A stretch of 64,000 nucleotides of DNA from Nocardia kruczakiae NBRC 101016. Its GTDB lineage: Bacteria > Actinomycetota > Actinomycetes > Mycobacteriales > Mycobacteriaceae. The translations under genes and the position numbers were made by a program. The stretch covers positions 1 through 64,000 of the forward strand of contig NZ_BDBL01000039.1 of assembly GCF_001612965.1 (NCBI RefSeq), read 5' to 3'. The notes under the pieces were generated by a model. The model saw nothing but the letters and a program-made list of their open reading frames with translations. It was not told the DNA's origin and searched no databases. Below are positions 1-7,743 of this stretch, piece after piece. Every line of letters starts with the position of its first letter. Position 1 is the first letter of the stretch.

Positions 1-1124
1 ATCGCCCCGCGGATGTCGACGCCGGCTATCGCGAGCCCGCGCAGCCGCGTGCGGCGGCGCCGGACCCCTACGCCGACCACGGCTACGATCCCGCCGAATC
101 CGGCCCGGCCACAGGCGGTTTCGCCGCCGCCGCCCCCTACCGGCAGCCGGCCGGGACGCACCCGGGCGACGCGTACGCCGAAACTCCCGGTTACGCCGAT
201 GCCTACGCCGAGCCTGCCGGAACATCGGACTACGCGGACGGTTCCGCCTATGCCGGCGCGGAGGCCTATGCCGAGGACGACGGCTACGACGCCGAACCGC
301 TGGATCACGGCGCCGGCGAGTACGACGCCGACTACTCCGACTCCGACTACGACGACGAGTACGACGCCGACGACTACGCCGACGAGGACGGCGAGGACAG
401 CGAGGCCGAGGATTCCGCACCGCGGACCGGCCCCTTCGATTACGAAGAGGTGTCCGAGATCCTCGCCGAGATCTCCGATCAGCATCTCGATCTGGGTTCG
501 GTGCTGCTCCCGGTCCCCGACGGCGGTCAGTTGCAGGTGGAGATGACGCCGGACGGCACGCCGCAGGCGGTCCATCTCGCGACCCCGCACGGACGTCTCA
601 CCGTGGCCGCCTATGCGGCACCGAAGTCGCCGGGCCAGTGGCGCACTGTCGCCGCGGACCTGGCGGAATCGCTACGGGCCGACGGCGCGCAGGTCTCGGT
701 GCAGACCGGGCCGTGGGGCCGCGAACTGCACGCGGTGACCGAGGGCGCCGATCTGCGTTTCATCGGCGTCGACGGCTATCGCTGGATGGTCCGGCTGGTG
801 GCGGCGGGGCCGTCGGGCGCCGCCGACGAGGGCGGTCCGCTGGTGGAGGCGGCCCGCGCGATCCTCGCCGAAACAGTCGTGCGGCGCGGCGACGAGCCGA
901 TGCCGGTGCGGGAACCGCTTCCGGTGGTGCTGCCGCAGGAGCTCGCCGACCAGTTGATCGCCGCGCATCAGCAGCAGGTCGAGGCGCAGCAGCAGGCGCT
1001 GGCCGCGCAGGCGGCCGCGGCCGAGGCGGCCGCGACGGGCACCTTCCCCGTGGTCACCGCCGAACAGCAGGGACCGCGCCGCGGCGCGGAAGGTTCGGCG
1101 ATGCAGCAACTCGGTCGCAACTGA
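1..1124 (+). CDS. DUF3710 family protein, 5' end outside the window
   Basis: The frame is open from the first in-frame codon (position 3) to a TGA at 1122-1124, so the gene begins upstream of the window. A GTG at 450 is a possible internal start, but the frame continues upstream for about 150 codons of acidic, Tyr/Asp/Ala-rich sequence (for example DDEYDADDYADEDGED near 350-400), which looks like a natural disordered N-terminal tail. The DUF3710 core runs from DLGSVLLPVPDGG (about 489) to RRGDEPMPVREPLP (about 880-925). After it comes a Gln/Ala-rich, probably helical tail. In mycobacteria the orthologue (Rv2696c type) lies beside dut. The function is unknown. The following order of genes matches Rv2695 onward, which supports the call. 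Confidence 0.85.
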   Translation, partial: RPADVDAGYREPAQPRAAAPDPYADHGYDPAESGPATGGFAAAAPYRQPAGTHPGDAYAETPGYADAYAEPAGTSDYADGSAYAGAEAYAEDDGYDAEPLDHGAGEYDADYSDSDYDDEYDADDYADEDGEDSEAEDSAPRTGPFDYEEVSEILAEISDQHLDLGSVLLPVPDGGQLQVEMTPDGTPQAVHLATPHGRLTVAAYAAPKSPGQWRTVAADLAESLRADGAQVSVQTGPWGRELHAVTEGADLRFIGVDGYRWMVRLVAAGPSGAADEGGPLVEAARAILAETVVRRGDEPMPVREPLPVVLPQELADQLIAAHQQQVEAQQQALAAQAAAAEAAATGTFPVVTAEQQGPRRGAEGSAMQQLGRN

Positions 1125-1166
1125 TCGGCGCCGGGCGCCCGCGGTAGTGCGGGCGCCCGGCGGCCG

Positions 1167-1895
1167 TCATGCCTGCAATCGGGGCGCGATCAGGCCGGGA
1201 ATGCCCCGGGCGCCGAGAATCCCCGGATCTGCGCCGAGTTCGTCGAGGGTGATGCGGTGGATGCGCGCGTGCGGGATCAACTCGTACCACTGTTCGGCGA
1301 CGGTCAGCGGATGCACCGGATCGTCGATCGCGCCCACGACTGTGGTCGGAATCCGCAGTGCCGCAAGCAGTTTCGTGTCCGGCCAGGCATAGGTGGCGGC
1401 CTCTTCCAGTGCCCACGGCAGATCGGGCCAGTGGGTGCGCCACGACTGGGTCAGCGCCCGCCCCAGCCAGGCCGGGCTGCCCGCCCGCATCCGTTCGATC
1501 ACCGGCTCCAGGCCGTCGGCGCGCAGCTGAGCCGCCGTGGTCGCCGCGCTCAGGGCCGCCGGGCACCCGGTGATGTCGGAGCCGGTCCATGCCGGCAGGG
1601 CCGCGACCACCCCGAACGCCGATTCCGGGTGGGCGGCGGCCCATTCCACCGCGATCGCGGCGCCCAGCGAGATTCCGGCGGCGAGCACCGGCCCGGTGCG
1701 GGCCGCCTCGTCGAGCGCCGCCCGGCAGCTCGCGACCACCGCGCGCGGATCCGGTTCCACCGCGACGAACGGCAGATCGATTGCGGCACAAGCGGGTTCG
1801 AACGCACGCCGGGCGAAGTCGGCGTCGGATCCGGTCCCCGGCAGGGCGACGACGACGGCCGGGCGCGGGCCGCCGGCACGGGGTAGCTCTGACAC
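1167..1895 (-). CDS. alpha/beta-hydrolase fold protein (Rv2695-like)
   Basis: The protein is about 242 residues if started at the GTG at 1895 (VSELPRAGGP). The frame is open to a GTG at 1964, which would add 23 low-complexity residues. The fold is supported by strand-turn VVVALPGTGSD near the N-terminus and the nucleophile elbow GISLGA, with Ser about residue 76. A later VVGAIDDPVHP segment fits the acid position. The substrate is unknown. It is transcribed opposite to the DUF3710 gene and convergent with it. The same single opposed hydrolase lies at this place in the M. tuberculosis order, so it belongs to the conserved block. The hydrolase fold is clear and the specificity is not. Confidence 0.72.
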   Translation of the reverse strand: MSELPRAGGPRPAVVVALPGTGSDADFARRAFEPACAAIDLPFVAVEPDPRAVVASCRAALDEAARTGPVLAAGISLGAAIAVEWAAAHPESAFGVVAALPAWTGSDITGCPAALSAATTAAQLRADGLEPVIERMRAGSPAWLGRALTQSWRTHWPDLPWALEEAATYAWPDTKLLAALRIPTTVVGAIDDPVHPLTVAEQWYELIPHARIHRITLDELGADPGILGARGIPGLIAPRLQA

Positions 1896-2161
1896 GGGCC
1901 GCAGCCTAGCCGGTGGGCCGGGCGAGCCCGCCTCGCGAGGCCCGGAAAACGTGTTGTCGACCACTCGAATCCGAGGGTTCGCGCGCGGAGCGGCGGGGAA
2001 CCCAGCAAACGGTGCGGTCAGCGCCGTCTCGGTGGTACCGGGCTCCCGTAGCGAGGGCGTCCGGGTGCATCTACAGTGGCGGTGTACGGCCCATCAGCCG
2101 GTCGTGTGGGAAACCGACGACGTGTGACCCACGCCGTCTGTAGTGCAGGAAGTGTTGCAAG

Positions 2162-2584
2162 ATGCCTTTCACAGGCGGAAACAAGGCGGGTTCCGGTGCC
2201 ACGGGCAAGGTGGGACCCGACAGCGGTTATTTCCGGCGTCTGGGGCGTCGTCTGACGGCCGATCTCGACGTCCTCGATGCGGAGGAGCTGGCGGAGACCT
2301 CGGAAGCGTCGGGCGCGTGCAGGGCGGCGGAATGCCGACGTGGCGAAGAGGTCACCATGCTGGGGCGATTGCGCAGTGTGGAGGCGTGTCCGAAGTCGGC
2401 CAGCGCTTCGGTGGAGGCCGAATTCTTCGACGGCACCGATGCGGTGACACTGGTATGGATCGGCAGGCGCCGCATACCCGGTGTCGAATCGGGACGCCGT
2501 ATCCTGGTCCGTGGTCGCATCGGTGAACGCGATGGCGCCAAGGTGATGTTCAACCCCTACTACGAACTCCGCGAGAATTCCTGA
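2162..2584 (+). CDS. OB-fold nucleic-acid-binding protein (Rv2694c-like)
   Basis: This 140-residue protein has a basic N-terminus (GYFRRLGRRLTADLD). An OB-fold-like barrel follows: VTMLGRLRSVEACP, ASVEAEFFDGTDAVTLVWIGRRRIPGV and RRILVRGRIGERDGAKVMFNPYYEL. The pattern of five short strands with the terminal NPYYEL motif is typical of the actinobacterial single-domain OB proteins in this neighbourhood, which resemble the RecG/OB wedge domain. The ATG at 2162 has a weak AGGAAGTG ribosome site upstream. The DUF3159 gene starts 3 bp after the stop, so the two are likely co-transcribed. The exact nucleic-acid ligand is unknown. Confidence 0.8.
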   Translation: MPFTGGNKAGSGATGKVGPDSGYFRRLGRRLTADLDVLDAEELAETSEASGACRAAECRRGEEVTMLGRLRSVEACPKSASASVEAEFFDGTDAVTLVWIGRRRIPGVESGRRILVRGRIGERDGAKVMFNPYYELRENS

Positions 2585-2587
2585 CGT

Positions 2588-3373
2588 ATGCCGATACCCC
2601 ACAACGACGAGGGCGCCGACCCGGCCGCCGTGGCCGGACTCCGCGCGAACCCCGTTGCGGGGCGCGGCCGTCACCGCCTGCGTGAGCCCGACGGCGAATC
2701 CCCGGCCCGGCATCCGGCCGCCGGCGAGGACGGACACGCCTACACCGGCGAGGACCGCGAGGAAGAGATCCAGCAGACGCTGCTCGAGCAACTCGGCGGT
2801 ATCAGCGGACTGATCTACTCCACGCTGCCGGTGGTGGTGTTCGTCCCCGCGAACACGCTGTGGGGTCTGACGGCCGCCATCTGGACGGCGCTGGCCACCG
2901 CCGCCGGCGTCCTGGCCTGGCGGCTGATCCGCCGGTCGCCCATCCAGCCCGCGATCTCCGGATTCATCGGGGTCGCGGTCTGCGCCTTCATCGCCCACCG
3001 CACCGGCGCGGCGAAGGGATACTTCCTCTTCGGTATCTGGGCGAGCCTGGTCTACGCCGGAGTCTTCCTGGCGTCGCTGCTGGTGCGCTGGCCGCTGGCC
3101 GGGGTGATCTGGGGCGTGCTCAACGGCCACGGCCACAGCTGGCGTTCGGATCGGCGCGCGATGCGACTCTACGATCTGGCCACGGTGGTGTGGGTGGTCG
3201 TCTTCGGCGCCCGCTACCTGGTGCAGAACCACTTCTACGACACCGGCAGCACCGGCTGGCTGGCCGCCGCCCGCATCGCGATGGGCTGGCCCTTGACCGC
3301 GGTCGCCCTGCTCGTCACGGTGTGGGCGGTGCGCCGGGCCGGTCATATGCCCGTCTCCTCGGCCGCCGAATAA
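2588..3373 (+). CDS. DUF3159 family integral membrane protein (Rv2693c-like)
   Basis: The protein has 261 residues. The first 60 are hydrophilic and end in a Glu-rich helix (EDREEEIQQTLLEQLGG). Five or six hydrophobic segments follow, including LIYSTLPVVVFVPANTLWGL, ISGFIGVAVCAFIAHRTG and GYFLFGIWASLVYAGVFLA. The conserved core motif GVLNGHGHSWRSDRRAMRLYD identifies the DUF3159 family of actinobacterial membrane proteins. No enzymatic role is known. The gene follows the OB-fold gene with a 3 bp gap, and this pairing is conserved in mycobacteria. Family membership is firm and function is open. Confidence 0.85.
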   Translation: MPIPHNDEGADPAAVAGLRANPVAGRGRHRLREPDGESPARHPAAGEDGHAYTGEDREEEIQQTLLEQLGGISGLIYSTLPVVVFVPANTLWGLTAAIWTALATAAGVLAWRLIRRSPIQPAISGFIGVAVCAFIAHRTGAAKGYFLFGIWASLVYAGVFLASLLVRWPLAGVIWGVLNGHGHSWRSDRRAMRLYDLATVVWVVVFGARYLVQNHFYDTGSTGWLAAARIAMGWPLTAVALLVTVWAVRRAGHMPVSSAAE

Positions 3374-3420
3374 CGCGCCGGGACGTTCGACCGGCGGACC
3401 GAACCGACTCGAAGTCGGCT

Positions 3421-3444
3421 TATGCCCTCAATTCTGGGGGCATA
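3421..3444. promoter_or_regulatory. 7-bp inverted repeat upstream of the sigma-factor gene
   Basis: TATGCCC (3421-3427) and GGGCATA (3438-3444) form a perfect inverted repeat around a 10-nt A/T-rich centre. It lies 48 bp after the DUF3159 stop and about 100 bp before the sigma-factor start. It could be an operator for the sigma gene or a weak terminator hairpin. There is no U-rich tail, so an operator is slightly more likely. Confidence 0.35.
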
Positions 3445-3546
3445 CAACGATGGGGTGAGGTGAACCCACCCCTGGGGTATCTATTCCGCCAACCGGATTC
3501 GGCGCACGATCGTGTTAGTCAGTAGCGATCGGCGAGAGGACCCCCG

Positions 3547-4206
3547 GTGGATACCGAGAACAACACGGTGACAGCGACCGGCCCGGCGAAGGGTGCGGGA
3601 GTGCGGTCCCCGAGATCAGCGCCCGCGGGTTCCGACAGCCGCCGCGCCGCCGCCGAACTGGACCGCCTGATCGGGCCGGCCGCCGCGGGCGATCAGCGCG
3701 CGGTCACCGAGATCATCCGCATCGTGCATCCCCTGGTGCGCCGCTATTGCGCCGCGCGCGTCGGAAGCAGCCACAATCCGCACGTCACCGCCGACGACAT
3801 CGCGCAGGAGATCTGCATCGCGACCGTCACCGCGATTCCCCGCTACCGCGATCAGGGAAAGTCGTTCCTCGCGTTCGTCTACGGCATCTCCGCGAACAAG
3901 GTGGCCGACGCGTTCCGACGCGCCCAGCAGCACCCGTCCTATCCGGTGGCCGAATTCCCCGACAGCGCCTGCACCGCACCGGGACCCGAGGAGCTGGCGC
4001 TCAATCTGGAGCGCCGCCAGGCCACCCGCGAGCTGATGAAGATCCTCGCGCCCGCCCATCGCGAGGTGCTGGTGATGCGGATCGTGCTCGGCTGGACGGC
4101 CGCGCAGACCGCCGAGGCGATCGGGACGAGCCCCGGCGTTGTCCGGGTGATGCAGCATCGCGCGCTGACCAAACTGCGCGCGCAACTCGTCCCCGAAAAC
4201 GCTTGA
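3547..4206 (+). CDS. ECF RNA polymerase sigma factor, SigD-like
   Basis: The protein has 219 residues. Region 2 is seen as LIGPAAAGDQRAVTEIIRIVHPLVRRYCAAR, DDIAQEICIATVTAIPRY and FLAFVYGISANKVADAFRRA. Region 4 is LMKILAPAHREVLVMRIVLGWTAAQTAEAIG with the recognition helix GVVRVMQHRALTKLR. The match to M. tuberculosis SigD is close in both regions (RYRDxGxxFLAFxYGI, KVADA). The N-terminal 35 residues are Ser/Ala/Gly-rich. The start is GTG at 3547 behind GAGAGGA. No anti-sigma gene is adjacent. The stop lies 7 bp from the convergent ceoC stop. The gene interrupts the otherwise mycobacterial order DUF3159-ceoC. Confidence 0.88.
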   Translation: MDTENNTVTATGPAKGAGVRSPRSAPAGSDSRRAAAELDRLIGPAAAGDQRAVTEIIRIVHPLVRRYCAARVGSSHNPHVTADDIAQEICIATVTAIPRYRDQGKSFLAFVYGISANKVADAFRRAQQHPSYPVAEFPDSACTAPGPEELALNLERRQATRELMKILAPAHREVLVMRIVLGWTAAQTAEAIGTSPGVVRVMQHRALTKLRAQLVPENA

Positions 4207-4213
4207 GCGACGC

Positions 4214-4918
4214 TCAGATCGAGGCGGGCGGCTCCGCGCCGGTGGGCGCCGCGCCCGCGGGTTCCGTGGCCAGGCTGCGGCGCAGTTCGTCCTCGGCCTC
4301 CACCGTGGACACGAACAGCAGCTCGTCCTCGCCCTCCAGCGGATCGTCGGGCTGCGGGACGATCACCCGGCCGCCGCGCAGGATGGTCACCAGAGCGACA
4401 TCGCGGGGCAGCGAGAGCGTACGGACCGCGCGACCGGCCAGCGCGGTATCGGTGGGCAGCGTGATCTCGACCAGATTGGCCTGGCCCTGACGCAGCGTCA
4501 TCAGCCGGACCAGGTCGCCGACGGAGACCGCCTCCTCTGCCAGCGAGGCCAGCAGCCGCGGTGTCGAGACGGCGACGTCCACACCCCAGGAACCGTCGAA
4601 CAGCCATTCGTTGCGCGGATCGTTGACGCGTGCGACCACCCGGCGCACCCCGAATTCGGTTTTGGCGAGCAGGCTGAACACGAGATTCGCCTTGTCGTCG
4701 CCGGTGGCCGCGATCACCACCTCGTAGTCCTGCAGGCCCGCTTCCTCGAGCAGTTCGAGTTCGCATGCGTCGCCGTGCATCCAGGTGGCCGAGGGCGCGA
4801 CCGTCGGGTCGATATGGTCGAGCCGCCGCTCGAGCAGGGTCACCCGATGCCCGCCCCGCAGCAATTCCTGGGCGATGGAGCGGCCGACGGCGCCTGCTCC
4901 CGCGATCACTACGTTCAC
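4214..4918 (-). CDS. ceoC: TrkA/RCK-type K+ transport regulator CeoC
   Basis: The protein has 234 residues. It starts with the Rossmann motif VVIAGAGAVGRSIAQEL, followed by an acidic NAD-ribose position (LLERR) and VVIAATGDDKANLVFSLLAK. These make an RCK-N domain of about 135 residues. An RCK-C half follows from about residue 145 (LVEITLPTDTALAGRAVRTL, EDELLFVSTVEAEDEL). RCK proteins bind NAD(H) or nucleotides and gate K+ transporters from the cytosolic side. Its GTG start overlaps the ceoB stop (GTGA at 4915-4918), so the two are translationally coupled. No TrkH/TrkG channel gene is nearby. The divergent neighbour is a KimA-like K+ permease. Confidence 0.88.
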   Translation of the reverse strand: MNVVIAGAGAVGRSIAQELLRGGHRVTLLERRLDHIDPTVAPSATWMHGDACELELLEEAGLQDYEVVIAATGDDKANLVFSLLAKTEFGVRRVVARVNDPRNEWLFDGSWGVDVAVSTPRLLASLAEEAVSVGDLVRLMTLRQGQANLVEITLPTDTALAGRAVRTLSLPRDVALVTILRGGRVIVPQPDDPLEGEDELLFVSTVEAEDELRRSLATEPAGAAPTGAEPPASI

Positions 4919-5586
4919 GACTTGTCCTCGCTCGACGGTGCGGTGGCGGCAACGGCGACGGCCTCGCCGACCTTGTCGGAGACGGCGGCGATGTAGACCG
5001 CGTCGTCGGCCTGCAGCACCGTTTTGCTGGTCGGCAGCAGCGCTTGCCCGAACCGGACCAGGAAGGCCACCCGGACCGGCACCGCATCCTCCAGATCACG
5101 CACGGTACGCCCGTACCAGTCCTCGTGCAGGACGAGTTCGGTGACCGTGCCGGTGCCGGTGGGATCGCGCCAGGTGGCGGTGGTTTCGTCACCGGTGAGC
5201 GTGCGCAGGAACCGGTCGGTGGTCCACGGGACGGTGGCGATGGTCGGAATGCCGAGCCGCTCGTAGACCGCCGCGCGTTTGGCGTCGTAGATGCGGGCCA
5301 CCACCCGTTCCACGCCGAAGGTCTCGCGGGCGACGCGCGCGGAGATGATGTTGGAGTTGTCGCCGTTGGACACCGCGGCGAACGCGCCGGCGCGCTCGAT
5401 GCCCGCGCGGATCAGCACCCCCCGATCGAAGCCGACGCCGGTGACCCGCTCGCCGGGAAAATCCTTGCCCAGGCGCAGGAATGCGCCCGGATCCCGGTCG
5501 ATCACGGCTACCTCGTGGCCGATCCGGACCAGGGCGCGCGCCAATGCGGAGCCGACTCGGCCGCACCCCATGATCACTACGTACAC
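4915..5586 (-). CDS. ceoB: TrkA/RCK-type K+ transport regulator CeoB
   Basis: The frame is open far upstream into the neighbouring gene, but the protein begins at the GTG at 5584-5586 (MYVVIMGCGRVGSALARAL), giving 223 residues. The dinucleotide fold has GxGRVG, the acidic VAVIDRD and VSNGDNSNIISARVARETF. An RCK-C half with VTELVLHEDWYGRTVRDLED and DDAVYIAAVSDKV follows. CeoB and CeoC form the actinobacterial Trk regulatory pair that senses nucleotide or NAD state and controls K+ uptake. It overlaps ceoC by the GTGA junction and is divergent from the KimA-like permease. The intergenic region of 156 bp holds unusual complementary repeats. Confidence 0.87.
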   Translation of the reverse strand: MYVVIMGCGRVGSALARALVRIGHEVAVIDRDPGAFLRLGKDFPGERVTGVGFDRGVLIRAGIERAGAFAAVSNGDNSNIISARVARETFGVERVVARIYDAKRAAVYERLGIPTIATVPWTTDRFLRTLTGDETTATWRDPTGTGTVTELVLHEDWYGRTVRDLEDAVPVRVAFLVRFGQALLPTSKTVLQADDAVYIAAVSDKVGEAVAVAATAPSSEDKS

Positions 5587-5628
5587 CGTGTCAACCCCAA
5601 TTCCGCCGAAAACCGTGGTGTGCGGTCT

Positions 5629-5668
5629 GGTTCCCTCTCGGGGGAACCGTACCCGTTGACGGTTCCCC
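5629..5668 (+). promoter_or_regulatory. Three alternating complementary segments between ceoB and the K+ permease
   Basis: GGTTCCC at 5629-5635 can pair with GGGAACC at 5642-5648. The longer GGGGAACCGT at 5641-5650 can pair instead with ACGGTTCCCC at 5659-5668, a perfect 10-bp stem with an 8-nt loop. The two hairpins are mutually exclusive. They lie 75-115 bp before the permease start and just upstream of ceoB. They may be an attenuator-like leader, or tandem operator half-sites. Confidence 0.4.
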
Positions 5669-5742
5669 GCAGCACGTTCCCCCATTCGCCGGCACCGAAA
5701 CGCGAGTGAACCGCCCGCTATGCCCCTCGAGGCCGTGCGCTT

Positions 5743-7743
5743 ATGCTGTGCCGAGTGTCCAAGTTGACGACGGCCGTCAAGCGTATGGTGGTCGGCCGCC
5801 CTTTCCGTAGCGATTCCCTGGGACATACCCTGCTGCCCAAGCGGATCGCGCTGCCCGTCTTCGCCTCCGACGCCCTGTCGTCGGTGGCGTACGCGCCCGA
5901 GGAGATCTTCCTCGTGCTCTCCACGGCCGGCCTGTCCGCCTACGTCTATACGCCCTGGATCGGGCTGGCGGTCGCGGCCGTCATGGCGGTCGTGGTGGCC
6001 AGTTACCGCCAGAACGTGCACGCCTATCCGTCCGGTGGCGGCGACTACGAGGTCGCCACCGTCAATCTCGGCCCGATGGCCGGGCTCACCGTGGGCAGCG
6101 CGCTGCTCGTCGACTATGTGCTCACCGTCGCGGTCTCCATTTCCTCGGCGGCGTCGAACATCGGTTCCGCGGTGCCGTTCGTGGCCACCCACAAAGTGCT
6201 GTTCGCGGTGGCGGCGATCGTGCTGCTGACCGCGGTGAATCTGCGCGGCGTGCGGGAATCGGGCACCGCGTTCTCGATTCCCACCTACGGCTTCATGATC
6301 GGTGTCTTCCTGATGCTGGCCTGGGGCGTGGTGCGGATCTTCGTCTTCGGTGACGATCTGCATGCCGAATCGTCCGGATTCAGCCTCAACGGCAACGAGT
6401 CACATCTGCAGGGCATCGCCTTCGCCTTCCTGATAGCGCGCGCGTTCTCCTCCGGATGTGCGGCGCTGACCGGTGTGGAGGCGATCAGCAACGGCGTGCC
6501 GGCCTTCCGTAAACCGAAATCCCGCAACGCCGCCACCACACTGCTGCTGCTCGGTGCCATCGCGGTCACCCTGTTGATGGGGATCATCCTCATGGCGCGC
6601 AAACTGGGCGTCGTCTTCGCCGCGGACAAGGCGGATCTGGTGGGCGCGCCACCGGGCTACGAGCAGAAGACGCTCATCGCGCAGCTCGCCGACTCGATCT
6701 TCTCCGGCTTCCCGGCCGGCTTCTTCTACATCACCATCGTCACCGCGCTGATCCTGGTGCTGGCCGCGAACACCGCCTTCAACGGTTTCCCGGTGCTCGG
6801 CTCGATTCTCGCCCAGGACCGGTTCCTGCCCCGGCAGCTGCACACCCGCGGCGACCGGCTGGCTTTCAGCAACGGCATCCTGTTCCTGTCCGGCGCCGCG
6901 ATCGCGTTCGTGGTGCTGTTCGGCGCCGAGGTGACCCGGTTGATCCAGCTCTACATCGTCGGCGTGTTCGTCTCGTTCGTGCTGAGCCAGACCGGCATGC
7001 TGCGGCACTGGACGCGGCTGCTGCGCACCGAAACCGATCCGGCGGTGCGCCGCCGGATGCTGCGCTCGCGAGTGATCAACGCCATCGGCCTGACCATGAC
7101 CGGCGCCGTGCTGATCATCGTGCTCATCACGAAGTTCCTGGCGGGGGCCTGGATCGCGATCGTCACCATGGCCGCGATCTTCGGCCTGATGCGGCTGATC
7201 CGCCGCCACTACGACACGGTCGGGCGCGAACTCGAGGAGCAGGAGTTCACCGGAGTCCTGCCCAGCCGCACCCATTCGATCGTGCTGGTGTCGAAACTGC
7301 ATCTGCCGACGCGCCGCGCGCTCGCCTATGCCCGGGCCACCCGGCCGGACACGCTGGAGGCGGTCACCGTCAACGTCGACGAACCCGACACCCGGGCATT
7401 GGTTCGGGAGTGGGCCGACAGCGATATTCCGGTGCCGCTCAAGGTGATCGAATCGCCCTACCGCGAAATCACCAAGCCCGTGGTGGATTACGTCAAGCGG
7501 GTGCGCAAGGATTCGCCGCGCGACGTGGTGACCGTGTTCATCCCCGAATACGTGGTCGGCCACTGGTGGGAGCAGTTGCTGCACAACCAGAGTGCGCTGC
7601 GGCTCAAGGGCCGGCTGCTGTTCGAGCCGGGCGTGATGGTGACGAGTGTGCCGTGGCAGTTGAGTTCGTCGGCCAAGGCACGCCGTCCCGAAGTGGTCAA
7701 CGCGCCCGGCGCGGTTCGCCGCGGCTACGAGGACCGTTCGTGA
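5743..7743 (+). CDS. KimA-like potassium transporter, APC superfamily
   Basis: The protein has 666 residues (an alternative GTG start at 5755). It has about 12 membrane helices over the first 490 residues and a soluble C-terminal domain of about 170 residues. Landmarks shared with Bacillus KimA (YdaO) include ASDALSSVAYAPEEI, AYPSGGGDYEVA, LLVDYVLTVAVSIS, AFSSGCAALTGVEAISNGVPAF, LAANTAFNGFPVLG, DRLAFSNGILFL, FVLSQTGM and, in the cytosolic part, HNQSALRLKGRLLF. KimA is a high-affinity K+/H+ symporter inhibited by c-di-AMP in Firmicutes. The mycobacterial orthologue is Rv2690c, usually called only an APC permease. Divergence from ceoBC supports a role in K+ uptake. The stop overlaps the next gene (GTGA). 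Confidence 0.85.
   Translation: MLCRVSKLTTAVKRMVVGRPFRSDSLGHTLLPKRIALPVFASDALSSVAYAPEEIFLVLSTAGLSAYVYTPWIGLAVAAVMAVVVASYRQNVHAYPSGGGDYEVATVNLGPMAGLTVGSALLVDYVLTVAVSISSAASNIGSAVPFVATHKVLFAVAAIVLLTAVNLRGVRESGTAFSIPTYGFMIGVFLMLAWGVVRIFVFGDDLHAESSGFSLNGNESHLQGIAFAFLIARAFSSGCAALTGVEAISNGVPAFRKPKSRNAATTLLLLGAIAVTLLMGIILMARKLGVVFAADKADLVGAPPGYEQKTLIAQLADSIFSGFPAGFFYITIVTALILVLAANTAFNGFPVLGSILAQDRFLPRQLHTRGDRLAFSNGILFLSGAAIAFVVLFGAEVTRLIQLYIVGVFVSFVLSQTGMLRHWTRLLRTETDPAVRRRMLRSRVINAIGLTMTGAVLIIVLITKFLAGAWIAIVTMAAIFGLMRLIRRHYDTVGRELEEQEFTGVLPSRTHSIVLVSKLHLPTRRALAYARATRPDTLEAVTVNVDEPDTRALVREWADSDIPVPLKVIESPYREITKPVVDYVKRVRKDSPRDVVTVFIPEYVVGHWWEQLLHNQSALRLKGRLLFEPGVMVTSVPWQLSSSAKARRPEVVNAPGAVRRGYEDRS

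Noticed and set aside
13..546. 177-residue Thr/Pro/Arg-rich frame at the window start
   Set aside because: It is the shadow of the acidic DUF3710 tail in another phase; its composition is the shifted image of GAC/TAC/GCC codons.
5587..5742. A c-di-AMP (ydaO) riboswitch before the K+ permease
   Set aside because: The alternating stems are present but the conserved ydaO-type core was not recognised. Listed only as an unexplained leader.
4915..6363. 482-residue frame including CeoB
   Set aside because: Only the last 223 residues are CeoB. The upstream part is antisense to the K+ permease and His/Gly/Arg-rich.
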